DNA of 64,000 bases. It comes from Colletotrichum lupini (taxonomy: Eukaryota > Ascomycota > Sordariomycetes > Glomerellales > Glomerellaceae). The DNA lies in NCBI RefSeq assembly GCF_023278565.1, contig NC_064676.1:558001-622000 (forward strand), given 5' to 3'. A program made the position numbers and the translations under genes. A model generated the notes under the pieces. The model saw nothing but the letters and a program-made list of their open reading frames with translations. It ran no database searches and was not told where the DNA came from. This document shows positions 34,684 to 46,291 of the stretch, piece after piece. Every line of letters begins with the position of its first letter. Positions within the stretch are counted from its first letter, which is position 1.

Positions 34684-37600
34684 TTAGTAATCTTCTATTT
34701 TTATAATAAAAAAGGTTAGAATAGGGGCTAGGTCCCCTACTAATAAGAACTAATAATAAAATCTATAGTTAATCCCCTATTTAGAAATACCTAAAGCTAT
34801 ATACTAAAATTTTAGTATAGCTTCTATTATAATTATTTATATAGAAATTTTAATATCCACTCCTTTTAATTATTTCCTAACCTTTTAATATATATAATTT
34901 ATATACTTAAACTCTTTAGAAATCGTTAAATTTAGTATAGTTAAAAAAGAGCTTTTTATTAGTTTAATTACGCCCTAAATACGTACGTTTCTCTCTAAGC
35001 TAAAGCCCAAGAGGTATATACGTTCGCTAAATAACTTATTACTTATAATATACTACTATTTTAACTACGTATTACCTATCTTTCTATTTTAACTATAATA
35101 ATTCTTTTATTAACAAATCGTTCGAGGGACTTATTTAATATATTCTTTATAAACCCGTTAACTAAGTTATTATTATTACTAATTTAATAGATCTTGTAAA
35201 GCTCGCGGCGTTTATATAATTACTTAAGTATTATAATATTTATTATAAAGCGCTTTTCTTTTATAATACTTAACTTAATAAAGTATTTATATAATAAATA
35301 TAAATCTATATAAACTATAATAAGGATTTTTAGAACGTTAAGTTATTTAATAATAAGGTCTAGGGTAGTTAAGATAGTATAGGTAACGTTAATACTTATA
35401 ACTATTCTATAGATCTTTAATATTAATACGCTCTAAGTAATCCTTTTACTCTTCGTAGAGCTATAATAAATAATATTATTATTCATTATAAAGCTCTCGT
35501 TAATCTATTTTTTATTTATAAAGATAATAATATAACCTAGTTATAAAGTATAATTAGCGTTATTTATAAATAACCTATTTATAAAAATAAAGAGTTTAGT
35601 TATAGTTAGATTTAATAATACGAATATAAGCCCTCGGTTTAAGTAATTTATTTATTATTTAATATAATAATTTAGCGTAGTATAGTTAATAAATAATAGA
35701 TTTACTTAGTATTAAATAGTAAACGACGTATTAAAAACTACTTTTAGTTAGTAAATTAATACGATATAAGTACCTCGAGCTCGTTACTTAACGAATTATT
35801 ATTTAGTATTTAATACTGAGGGGTTAACCTACTTAAGCTTCTTCTCTTAGTTCTTCTATTTAAGTACTATATTAATACTTTTTAATAAAATAATCCCGCC
35901 GTTGAAAATAAGTAGCTCGTTAGCTAATAGTTATTACTTTAGTTTAGCTAGTAGCTTAGCGTACTTAAGCTCGGTTTTCTTTTTTTTAACTAAAAGTCTT
36001 ATTTAATAGTTTAATAATATTATCGGTTTATATATTAATAATACTAAATAATCCGCTTTCTCTTATTAAAATTAGTAAGTATAGATCGAACGTAAATACT
36101 ATTATTTAGAGTATTTTTAAATAATACTTATTATATATTACTTACTAATAAATATTAGATTTTACGAGACTATATAATAACTATACGACGTATAGAATAG
36201 TACCCTCAGAATATAAATAACGGATCCGAGCTAGTAATTAAGTAAAAACTTTATAATAAAGAGGTTAGCTCGATTATATATATATTTAAGTAATATTTTA
36301 TAACTAAATAACGTAGCTTTTTTAAATTAGGGTCGGGGCTAGGGCAAGGATTAGACGTTAATTAGTTCTTTAAATTATTAATAACTATATAAGGATCTCT
36401 TTTTTCCCCTCGTTATTATACCCTTATATAACTAAATAAGACTTTTTAATAAAGTTAAGTCCTAGGTTTTTAATCTCGTTAATAAATCGAGACTTAAATA
36501 TCCTTATATCCCTATATTTAGGGCTAAGTTAAACGAATTTAATTACCCTTTTTTTTATTAGTCCTAAAAGCTCCTTATTAATAAATTCTATAAAAAGTAC
36601 TCTTAGGGTAGTAATAATACCCTTATTATAGAGCTTAATAACTAGCTTAAAATTTACCTCTTTTTTAAATATAAAATAAGTCGTAGTTATAAAAGTATTA
36701 CTACGGCCGCGCCGTATTAATATTTTTTTAGTCCTTTTATTCCGTAATAGAGGGTTATTATTAATTATAATAACGATTTTATTAAGGACTTTGTTTATAA
36801 CGGCGCTATTATTAATTAGTTAGTTAATTATAAGGATTAATAGGCGGTTAACGTATTTTATTATTATAATTAGTAACTTAGGGTTAACTTCCTCTAAGTA
36901 TTAGGGTTTAATTATAATAGCCCGGAAGCTTATTAAGCTATAAAGTAATTCTATTACGTAAGTAGTATTATTTATTAAAACGAGCTTAAATAAGCCTTTC
37001 TATCCCTTACCTTTTTATTAAACTTTAATATTTAATTATAATAATAAATTAATAATATAGGAAGTATTTAGTCCGTTTTAAGTAGTTAGTACCTCGCTTA
37101 TTTACTTATTAATATAAAGTTTATAGACTTTTTTTATTATTTTTTTAATTACTTCTATACGTTAAGTAATATTTAGTAACGGTAGAGATTTATTAAAAAT
37201 GCATAGAAAAGTTTTAAAAACGAGGAGTATAAGAATAAGGCTATTTAGGCTAATTATATTATTAATTACTTTAATTACGGCTTAAAGTATAGCCCCTGCG
37301 CTTATTAATAAGTACTTATTTTAAATAATATTATATACTTTTTTAAGTACTATATAATATCTCTTAGCTTTATTAATACTATTATAAGCTTTAATAGGTA
37401 CTTCCTTAACCTTAATAAATATAGATTTAGTAAAAAATTTGAACTTTATAGCGCTAAAGTTCTTATTAATATTTATAATAATCTAGTCCGGCGAACTAAG
37501 GTAAATATTAATTTAATATAGCTAAAGAGCCTTTTATATATACTTCGTAATTATATTTATAAAGAACCTTATTATTTAAAAGGAAGTAGTAGTATTAACG

Positions 37601-40600
37601 ACGTAAAGTACTAGTTAGTTAGTACCTTTATAATTTATTAAGTATATTACGTTAATTACGATTTTATAATTAAAATCGTAATTATTTCGTAAGGTGAATT
37701 TGAATTAGCTAGGGGTAGTAGCGTTAAGTTAGTATTATTAATAAATCTTCGTAAGCTTCTTAAGGGCTACGATTTTTATATTATTACTAGATTACTAAAG
37801 TAGTTTTAGGAGATAAGGAACTAAAAGGTGGCCGAAATACCGATATAAGTAGTATAATTCGCCCTTTATTAAGTAGTTAGCAATAGCTTTCTTATTATTA
37901 AGGAGTAGAAGCTAAGGGTATTCTTATTTATAAATAATAAGTACTATAATATCTCCCTTAATTAATAAGTTATTAATATTATTAAAGTATACTCTTAGCT
38001 TATTTATATCTTTTAAGTAGTATAAGAAAGGAGTATTAGTTAATAAGACGTAAAAAGTAATATTACTAAATGAGGTACTAATAACTATAGATTTTGATAA
38101 CTTTATAAGTTCGTTATTACTAAATCGAATACTTACTTTATTAGTTTTAGAAGTATTAAGAATAACTTCGGGTCGTTATTATTATAATATGAGGAGTTAA
38201 GGGTAGCTTATAATTAAGAATCCCGTAGCGCCGGTATTAAATATAATACTTTAAAAATCCCTTAATAAGTACTTCTTATTTAATAAAAAGGAGGTTATTA
38301 GTTTTATAAGCTTAGTTAACTCGTTAATAGAGGTAGTATTAATAAGGCTATGCTCTATTACTTAAGTAGCGAGGATATTTATAAGGGTTTTATTACTAAT
38401 AGTAGTCGTAAGGTATATAGTTAAGATTTAGACTTCGTTTTCGTAATTATTTTTATAATTAAAGTCGAGGCTATTAAAGTATTAAATTATAGTATTATTA
38501 TCGTTATTATCGTTAGTAAGGGCAGTTCCCTTATAAAAAGTAAGGAACTATAAGTATAAGCTCGGTATAAATCTTTTATTTTTTTCTTTATTATTTTTAT
38601 ACTTTTTATATACTTAACGTCGCTCTTTTTCTAAGTACTTAGTTAACTAATAGCCGGTTTTATAATAAATAAAATACTTTTTATTGGTAGTGCTACGGCT
38701 ATATTAATTTTACTTATTAAATTAGGTCTTTTTATTAAAGCTATTATAAGTACGGTTAGTTTAGTAAGTAGCGGGGACCTCTTTATTATAAGTACTATTT
38801 TAGAGATATTATTATTACTTATTATAGTCGCGCTCTTTTTTTATAATATTAATCGAAGTACTAAGCTAGTAGTAAATATTAGTAAATATAGGTACTAGGT
38901 TAAGTATAATAAGTTTATATTTTAGTATACTACTTATATAGTAGAGGAGTTAGTTACTTATATTAAAAACGGATCCCTAAGTAGTTAGTACCTCGTAGAG
39001 GATTATAATATAGTTAATTAGTACTTATAGAATTTATTAATTCGACTTACTTAGGTTCTTATAAATTATAAAATATTAATAAAAGTTATAAAGCTTAGCG
39101 AGGTAGTTCTAACGGCTCGTAAGTAGCTCGAAGTATTCTTAGGTCTTTTAATATATTATATTAAAGCTAAGTAGGTTAGAGGTATTATTAAGTTAGTTAA
39201 AATAAAAGGTTAACGCCCTTTTTTTAAGTATATTTAGGAAAGTACTAGAATAGTATTGTTTATTAATTCTTATTTATTAATATAGTATTTTAAAAATCCG
39301 AAGCTTCTTATTAAAAATATTATACTTTTTATTATTATACTTATTTTTATTATTATAGAGCTTAGTAAGGTTAATTAATTAGCGGGTATTAAGTATAATA
39401 TCGTTTTTAGTTTTTATATTAAAATATAGTATTTAACGAGGTAGATTTCGTTATTAAGTAATAATAACTTTATTTTTTAGTTTTTCTTCCTCTTTTTTTT
39501 AGAGAAGTAGTAAGTTAATTAGTTAATAACGAGGCTAAGGTTAGAATCTTAATTACTAAGATTAAGCGAGTTAGGGTTATATAAATTCCCTTACTATTTC
39601 TCTAGCTTATTAAATAAGATCGTTAGTATTTATTAGTTATAAAAGTAGTAAATAAAAAAAATAAGGATTATAATATAATATATTAAAGTATTTAATACGG
39701 TTATAATAAGCTACGATTTTTTTAAAAATCTAAGTAGGGAAGTATTAAGTATTAAGGGCGCTAGTAATCTTTTTTATTATTTAATTACGATTTTTAATTA
39801 TTAAATTAATACCGTTATTTATAAAGAAGTTTCTTAGCTTTTTAAAAATCGTACTTTTTATTTTTAAGAAGTCCCCTACTTCCTAGTTTTAAAAATCGGT
39901 TTTAAAGTCCTTTTATAGCTCCTTACCCGTTAAGCCGTCATAATAATAATATCCTATTATATAAAAAATAAAAATATTAAGCTTTTTATCGTTCGTAAGG
40001 GCGGGTATAATATTAAATAAGCCCTATTAAGTTAGGTTAACGTAGTCCTATTCGCGAATTAAAATTAAGTATAGTTCCGTAATTTAAGAATATAGGTAGG
40101 CTAGAGGTAATATTAACTAATTATTAGACCTTTTTTACTTATTACTAAGGCTAGTAATTATTATAATATATTTATAAAATAAGTTATATAATAAAAAATT
40201 ATTATAGGATATAATCGTTATATTATAATTATAATATAACGTTAGTTAGGTTAAAAAAAGTAGTAGGTCGGTCGTAGTAATCGTTTTAATAATAATAAGC
40301 GGGCTATTATTACTAATTAAAAAATTCTACTCTTTTAACGAGGTATATAAATAAAAAGTTACTAAGGTCGGTAAAAGGTTATAAAAAGAGAAAAAAGGCC
40401 TTTTATAACTATACTTTTAGTAATAAATAGAGGATTCCATTAGCTATTAATTAGCGATTCCTTTTAGTAATTTTTATACTTTATTTTATTAGTCTAGTCT
40501 CAGAGCTTTTATTAAGTTAAAAAGAGGTAGATTTATTAATAATATAAAATAGATCCCTATTATTATTACTATCGAGATCTTTTTTTTTTTTTAGTATCTT

Positions 40601-41148
40601 AGAATACTTCGCTATTAATAAGAGATTTATTATTAACGTACTTATAATTCTAAAGGTCTTATTATTACTAAGCGTTAATACGCTAGTAATCGTTAGATTA
40701 ATTTTTTAATAGTTAATCTCCTTTTACTTATTATTAATTTAAAATAGTACTTAGCTATAATAGATTTAAAATAGATTCCTTTACGAGCGGTTCGATCGGA
40801 GGGAAGTTAGTAATAATAATAAGGCTAGCGGAAATAATATTAATAATAAAAGCGAGGTTAATAATAATAATAAAGTAGTTAATCTTTTTATAATAGTAGT
40901 TTTAATAAAAAAGATCGTACGTAATAAAGCGCGCTCTTAATAGCTTATAACTAGTTAATTAGTTATTAATTAGTAATAATAGAGGAGAGCTAAGGTAGTA
41001 TAGACTAAGCTACTTATTATTAATTAGATAAATAAAACTAAATTAATAAATTAAAATAATTAACGAGGTAAGTCGAGGCTATCTCTTTTATAGTTATATC
41101 CTTATTAACCTACGGTAGAAATATATATATAATTTAATTACTAATTAG

Positions 41149-41374
41149 TATTAGTATATACGTAAGTAGGTTAGACCTTTTGGGTTGCGACTAGGTTAAT
41201 AGGTTAGTATAGGTCTATTACGTATGTGTAGGAGGGGAAGATCGTGGGCAGAGCCCGCGGTCCCTTAGTGGGTATAGGTAGGTGGAAGGGTCCGTCTGCA
41301 CGGGCCCAGACTGCCTACCTACCACCCCTACTTAACTACCTAATAGGGCCCCTTTTCTGCCTCGTAATCCAACA
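41149..41374 (-). repeat. 5' LTR of the copia element
   Basis: 226 bp. Its left end is TATTAG (RIP-altered TGTTGG) and its right end CCAACA is intact. It differs from the left copy mainly by C/T and G/A transitions. The 18 bases just inside (41131-41148) equal those at 13276-13293 in the other copia element, which suggests the primer-binding site. Confidence 0.93.
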
Positions 41375-42377
41375 GTTTCAGTGATTGGACGCATGAGGGG
41401 AACTCGTCAGGAAACATGCAGCGCTGGTATCTGCCCTATGCCCTAGCGCCGGTGTCTAAACGTGTTGTAGTTGCGGTCCGACGGGTTTTAGCTCCCTCCA
41501 ACTCCTCAAGCTTCAATAAACTAAGGTTCTCCTCATCTCGGGTGCGCGCATTTCGAGGGTTGCCAGGGTCAGTGTGCGGCGTGCCCGTGGTTCTGGGTGC
41601 GCGACGTGCCGTATGTGTTCCGGAGAGACAGTGAACCTGAGTCGTCTGAACAAGAAACTCAAAAAGAGACTCGGCGAGACAGACGATCCGCCAGCTGGCG
41701 GCCATTTCGTCCGATCCGAAGACGTGGATGGCCCTGGCGGGACGTTGTTGCGCCGGCGGCACGACAGCACGAGCCCCCCGGGAGGCGCAGCGCCGAGCGA
41801 GGGCTGAGCAGGGGGGAAACGCGGCCGCGTTTTTCAGACGGGACGGGGGATTGGTATCAACTGCAGACAGCAAGAGACGAGAGTCTGCATGGCGGTCATC
41901 GCGCGGGTGACGGGGCAGCGGGTGAGACCGGGGTTGGTTTCTCTAGAGAGCTCTTGGTATGTGCCAATGAAGTAATGGCACACTACGAGACTGTACGACC
42001 CTTTCACATGCTAGTTTGAAGATGGGGACTGAGGACCTCTTATCTCAAAAGAAGCAGCGTTCCCAACCCCTCCCTCGACAGAATCGGTCTCGAGTGTGTT
42101 CTGTTCCTTGTTACTTTACGTTGATCTATCTAGCCTCTTATTGTTTCTGTCACCCAACTCCACTGATTTGCTGAAGCTTCTTGGACGTGCCCAGTGTCGA
42201 CTGAAACGGCGCTGAAACAACTGCTCCTGGCAGAGTCAAGACATTTGGCCATTTCATAAGCCTCCAGCCATTCCATATCTCATTAATAACAACGACAACA
42301 ACAAAGAGCGATACTTTAGAAGAGAAACAAATACGGGAGACGAACTTTAGACGGGAATCATACAATCACACGGCAAA
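41375..42377. other. Intergenic, promoter region of the oxysterol-binding protein gene
   Basis: Begins with the right target duplication GTTTC (41375-41379). The GC-rich part at 41430-41900 contains overlapping ORFs on both strands with no motif. The stretch before 42378 is A-rich (ACAACGACAACAACAA), typical of a fungal 5' leader. Confidence 0.5.
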
Positions 42378-43671
42378 ATGGATACAAAATCATTCTCATC
42401 ACGGATCAGTGATCTTGTCAAGGTAAGCAGCACCGCATTCCATAACGACTGGTTGCCCATCAGCAAGGGCTCCACCACATGATTCAAGCACTCTCAAAAG
42501 AAGCAAAGCCGCTAACAACAAACCGCTCTAGTTCCTTTCCTCTGTCCAGGGAGACCTCTCAAATGTCACCGCGCCGCCCTCTTTCTTGGCACCATCGTCA
42601 GTGGTCGAAGTCGGCCACTGCTGGTGCCAGCGGCCAGGCGTCTTCGTCGCCCCGGCACTGGAATCAGACCCGGAAAAGCGCAGCTTGAAGGTGCTGCGCA
42701 TGATCCTCATCGCCATGCGCAGCCAGTTCTACGTCGCCGGCGCGCCAAACGTCAGCATTAAGAAGCCACTCAACGCGTTTCTGGGTGAGCTGTTCCTCGC
42801 TTCGTGGACGGATTCCGATCGGAAGGCGAGGACGGAGCTCGTGGCGGAGCAGGTTAGCCACCACCCGCCCATCACGGCGATGCACATGGGCAGCAAGGAG
42901 CATGGTATTCGCGCGGACGGGTATGCGCGGGTGGAGATGACCTTTTCGAGTACTGTGAACATTCGACAGATTGGGCACGCCGTGGTTCACATTGACCGAT
43001 ATGACGAGGATTACCTGATTCCGTTGCCAGAGGTCAAGGTTCGGGGATTCCTCAACGCGTGTCTTTACCCAGAGGTTTTGGGAACATATTACATTGTTTC
43101 CAATACGGGCTACATTTCAGAGATCAAATTCTCGGGCAGCGGGTTCCTTAGAGGCAAGAAGAACTCATTCGAGGCGCGGATGTACCACAAGAACGACAAG
43201 AAGAACACAATCTACGAGCTTCAAGGATGCTGGAGCGAAGGCTGGACAGTCAAGGATGGAAGGACAGGGGAAATTCTCGAAAAGTACGAGGTTGACGCGT
43301 TGGAGAACCTCCCAGCGCCGATGGAAATGGAGCCGATTGCGACCCAAGATCCGTGGGAGTCTAGACGCGCGTGGAACGGCGTCATTCAAGGGCTCAGTAA
43401 GAATGACTTCCGCGAGACGGTCAGCGCAAAGAGTCAGGTTGAGGAGGCGCAGCGGCGGATGAGGGCGGAAGAGAAGAAGAAGGGCGAGACATGGGAGCCG
43501 TTGTTCTTCAAGAGTATTCCTGGGGAGGAGCACGAGGTTTTCCATCGATTGGCAAAGGGCGTTAATTGGGAATTACATGACAAGCATACCAAAGGCGTTT
43601 GGACGATTGATGATTCAAAGAGGGACTCGGTGCAACGGCCGTTCAGAGGAGAATCGACACCACTGGGTTAA
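42378..43671 (+). CDS. Oxysterol-binding protein (OSBP/Kes1 type), 388 aa
   Basis: Exons 42378..42422 (15 codons) and 42550..43671 are joined over a 127-bp intron (GTAAGC donor, CCAG acceptor). The family signature EQVSHHPP lies at about residues 115-122, after KKPLNAFLGELFLASW, the lid-proximal block of the lipid-binding barrel. Later blocks include LYPEVLGTYYIVSNTGY and a C-terminal charged helix (RRMRAEEKKKGETWEP) followed by PLFF. No PH or ankyrin domain is present, so it is the short Kes1/Osh4-like type, which moves sterols and PI4P between membranes, typically at the Golgi. At 388 residues it is slightly shorter than yeast Kes1. The short first exon carries the start (M-D-T-K-S-F). Confidence 0.93.
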
Positions 43672-43872
43672 AGGAATATTGCCTAGATTTAAATTTGATG
43701 CATTATGACTATTTGACTAAAATACTTGCGTAAGATCTATATTGTTATCTTTTAAACTTCCTCCTGCTATTCAGGTCGAGAACGCTGCTTCTATAAGCCT
43801 CGTTAGCTTATCACGCCAGACAAATTGTTCCGTGGAGGTGATGAAGTAGTCGTAGAATCTGGCATACCAGGT

Positions 43873-45168
43873 TTAATCTGAGTCTGGCGGCGACTTCGGC
43901 CACGTATCCCAGTCCACCACATCTTCCCACCTCAACGGACCTTCGTCTTCATCCTCCCATTCTTCCCCAGACGCCGCACTTCTCACAAAAGCGATTTGCC
44001 TGGAGGGTACAGGAGACGACGCATTACCGGCTTGTGGCTTTCTTCCCTCATTCTTCTTCTTCCCCTTTCCCTTCTCTAAAAAGAAGGACTTCCTCGTTCT
44101 TTGAGCCCAAGTTTTCAACTGGTCCGGATTCTGGGCGCAGAACATCACCAACTCCCTGGTCGCCAGACAATCCTCCAGATCATCGTGTGCTACACCCTCA
44201 GCCGCCCAGGTCGGAGAACGTATCTGGATACCGAGAAGCTCCTTGCACAGCGCCTCCAAGCCCCACCTCTTCGTAATCTTCGATTTCGACCCGAGGACGG
44301 CATCTGCAGTGATGATGGCGGAATCAATGATTCTCGCATGGAAGGTGTGTAGCACCCGCAGGTCATTGCGGACTGACTGTCCGATGAGAATCGTGTCCTT
44401 GTCAGAGTAGCGCCATAGTTCTGCGCGCGCGGCCTCCCAGCCGTCCAAAGCTTCATTTCGTAAAAGAGCTGCGGACATCTTGGTCGCATTGAGACCAGTG
44501 ACGTCTTCACGCCAGTCTAAGATGGGTCTTCTTGGATTTACAAGCCGGCGGCTCAGCAACACATTGCCCGTAAGGAAGTCGAGAATAGTGATCTGGATCA
44601 GTTCGTTTTCGCCTCGTTCGGTACCGCCCATCTCGCAATCTATGACGAGAGCGGCATACTTTGGATTGGATTGGATTTTATCAGGACAGGGCAGATCAAC
44701 TGTCGACGCCATGCTGGACGAGCTGTGCGTGGCATTGACCATTGTGGTCGGTAGAGTATATCTTTCCTTTCGGAGTCTCTCCTCTGAGTGACAGAGATCC
44801 GAGATTTGGTTCCAAATAGCGTTTCGTCCGACTGCTGGCGAGTACATGTTTCCCCTGTATATGGTGTGCATAGGCGTAGTAGTTTCGATAGCCCTGACTG
44901 GCTGGGTCACGAGCAGCTCAGGGGTCTCAGGTTTTTTGGCTCTGGTTGGCAGATATACTACCAACGGACGTGGGCGGACAGGCTCGGCGGCTCTGGCTGG
45001 CTGGGTAACAACCGGAAGAGGTTGTACAAGTCCGGCGATTCTAGTCGATTGAGCAGAAATCTCATCAGAGTGTTTTGCGCGCCTATGTTGTCGCTGACCT
45101 TCTTTGGTACTGAATCGTTCCTTGCAGATGGCACATTGGTGCTTTCTCTCTTTTTGATAGGGCGGCAT
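43873..45168 (-). CDS. DEDDh 3'-5' exonuclease with N-terminal C2H2 zinc finger (REX4/ISG20-like)
   Basis: A single exon of 431 residues from the Met at 45168, which begins MPPYQKERKHQCAICK. An earlier in-frame Met at 45279 adds 37 residues and is less likely. One C2H2 finger (CAIC...H..AKH) sits near residues 10-32. A Pro/Arg-rich linker leads to the exonuclease domain. Exo I is VIDCEMGG at about 175. Exo II is LIGQSVRNDLRVL at about 265. Exo III is HDDLEDCLATREL at about 330, which supplies the DEDD metal ligands and the His of the DEDDh class. The C-terminus is acidic (EEWEDEDEGP). Relatives trim rRNA or other RNA in the nucleus. It converges on the OSBP gene with about 200 bp between. Confidence 0.93.
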   Translation of the reverse strand: MPPYQKERKHQCAICKERFSTKEGQRQHRRAKHSDEISAQSTRIAGLVQPLPVVTQPARAAEPVRPRPLVVYLPTRAKKPETPELLVTQPVRAIETTTPMHTIYRGNMYSPAVGRNAIWNQISDLCHSEERLRKERYTLPTTMVNATHSSSSMASTVDLPCPDKIQSNPKYAALVIDCEMGGTERGENELIQITILDFLTGNVLLSRRLVNPRRPILDWREDVTGLNATKMSAALLRNEALDGWEAARAELWRYSDKDTILIGQSVRNDLRVLHTFHARIIDSAIITADAVLGSKSKITKRWGLEALCKELLGIQIRSPTWAAEGVAHDDLEDCLATRELVMFCAQNPDQLKTWAQRTRKSFFLEKGKGKKKNEGRKPQAGNASSPVPSRQIAFVRSAASGEEWEDEDEGPLRWEDVVDWDTWPKSPPDSD

Positions 45169-46291
45169 AATCAGGAATTCAGTTGAAGACTGTGAAAAAG
45201 GAGAGGAAGAGCAATGAATACCCCGGGGGAAACAAATGTTTATCATTAGTGTATTTATAACTGGAAACCCTGGGTACATTCACGTGGTCTAGATCGGTCA
45301 CGAGTTGGTTGCGTGAAAAGTTGGCGGCCTGCGACATGATCTCTGTTGGTGCAAGATCGGCTTTATCGACTGCGTAATTGGGCTCCCTTTTTTTGTGATC
45401 GAAACACTTCTGCAGGAAGCCAACTGCTCATGTCTCACTTGTTGTGTCGTGATTCTAGTGAGTCGACCGTTTCCAAGGTTTCTTAGATCTTGCTGATCTA
45501 TCTTCACAGGGACTCCGCTACCGGGTACAGGCACTGTCAACTCAGGGAACTATTGCTACTTCTCATCCGAACCTGTTAACTTCGATGGAAGCGCCCGCTC
45601 TTATCATAAATAAGCGACGGAAAGAAATATCAAGATGTGAAGACTGCGAAGTGATGTTGGGAGCGTTCGTGCAGAGCAACTGCAAGTGTCCGAATTTGGC
45701 ATCTCGAACAAACCAAAAGGGCTTTGCCACGAATCTCTGCGCTAACCTGTGCCAACTAGATGAAAGCTCATGCGTCTGATCAATGCTGCTTATTCACTAC
45801 TTTGGGTGTCTTGCATGTCTTTGGAAATACGTCGTAGTATGCGCATAGCTGCCTGACTTCCTCTTGGCTTTGCTGCGGTACGCGAGTTGGATTGTTGATA
45901 CTTTTCCCGCCTAGCTAATACGATAATGCCGCCAGTCAAGCCCGTGAGGGTATTCAGTCGGAAGCGGATTTATGCCGAATGCATCCGATGGCGATGTGTC
46001 ATATGAGATAATCACGTCGATTAAGAGTGCATGTACTCCTCAACGTCGCTAATATATCTCCACTGTTCCTCCCTTCTATAGAGATGGAAACACCTCGATA
46101 AGGGCAAGGCTTTAACGTTTACTATTCGAAGGCTCCAGTCAAGAAAAACAATTTCCATGGCGCTATGTGCACAAAAGGCATCATCAAGCGATTTCGTTTC
46201 GATTCCGTCACCCCACCTTGCGAATCTTCATACTCCTATAGAGAATAGTCTTTCAAAAAGACCCTTCAATACCTTTACTGGGCGATACAAT
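45169..46291. other. Intergenic, no gene seen
   Basis: Holds the promoter of the exonuclease gene and the 3' flank of the permease gene. A 64-codon Cys-containing ORF at 45585-45779 has no signal peptide or motif and is not accepted. Confidence 0.5.

Larger units (their letters stand above)
34458..41374 (-). mobile_element. Complete RIP-inactivated Ty1/copia LTR retrotransposon (6.9 kb)
   Basis: Two 226-bp LTRs (34458-34683 and 41149-41374), with the 5-bp duplication GTTTC on both sides, define the element exactly. Reading the minus strand gives, in order, a gag zinc knuckle near 38600-38720 (CFICHKTGC-like, with C written as Y after RIP), an aspartic-protease motif (F.TGATGFL, near 38220-38250), and an RT start near 36430-36520 (FKSRFINEIK, then KKSYLVI and GYNNEGKKEIL). 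All contain TAA/TAG where Gln or Trp codons would be. Orientation puts the 5' LTR on the right. CA and TG pairs are nearly missing inside. No intact ORF remains. Confidence 0.95.

Noticed and set aside
41436..42019. Overlapping Arg/Pro-rich ORFs on both strands after the copia element
   Set aside because: They arise from local GC-rich sequence; there are no motifs and no start or splice support.
45585..45779. 64-codon Cys-containing ORF
   Set aside because: No signal peptide, no regular Cys spacing and no intron support.
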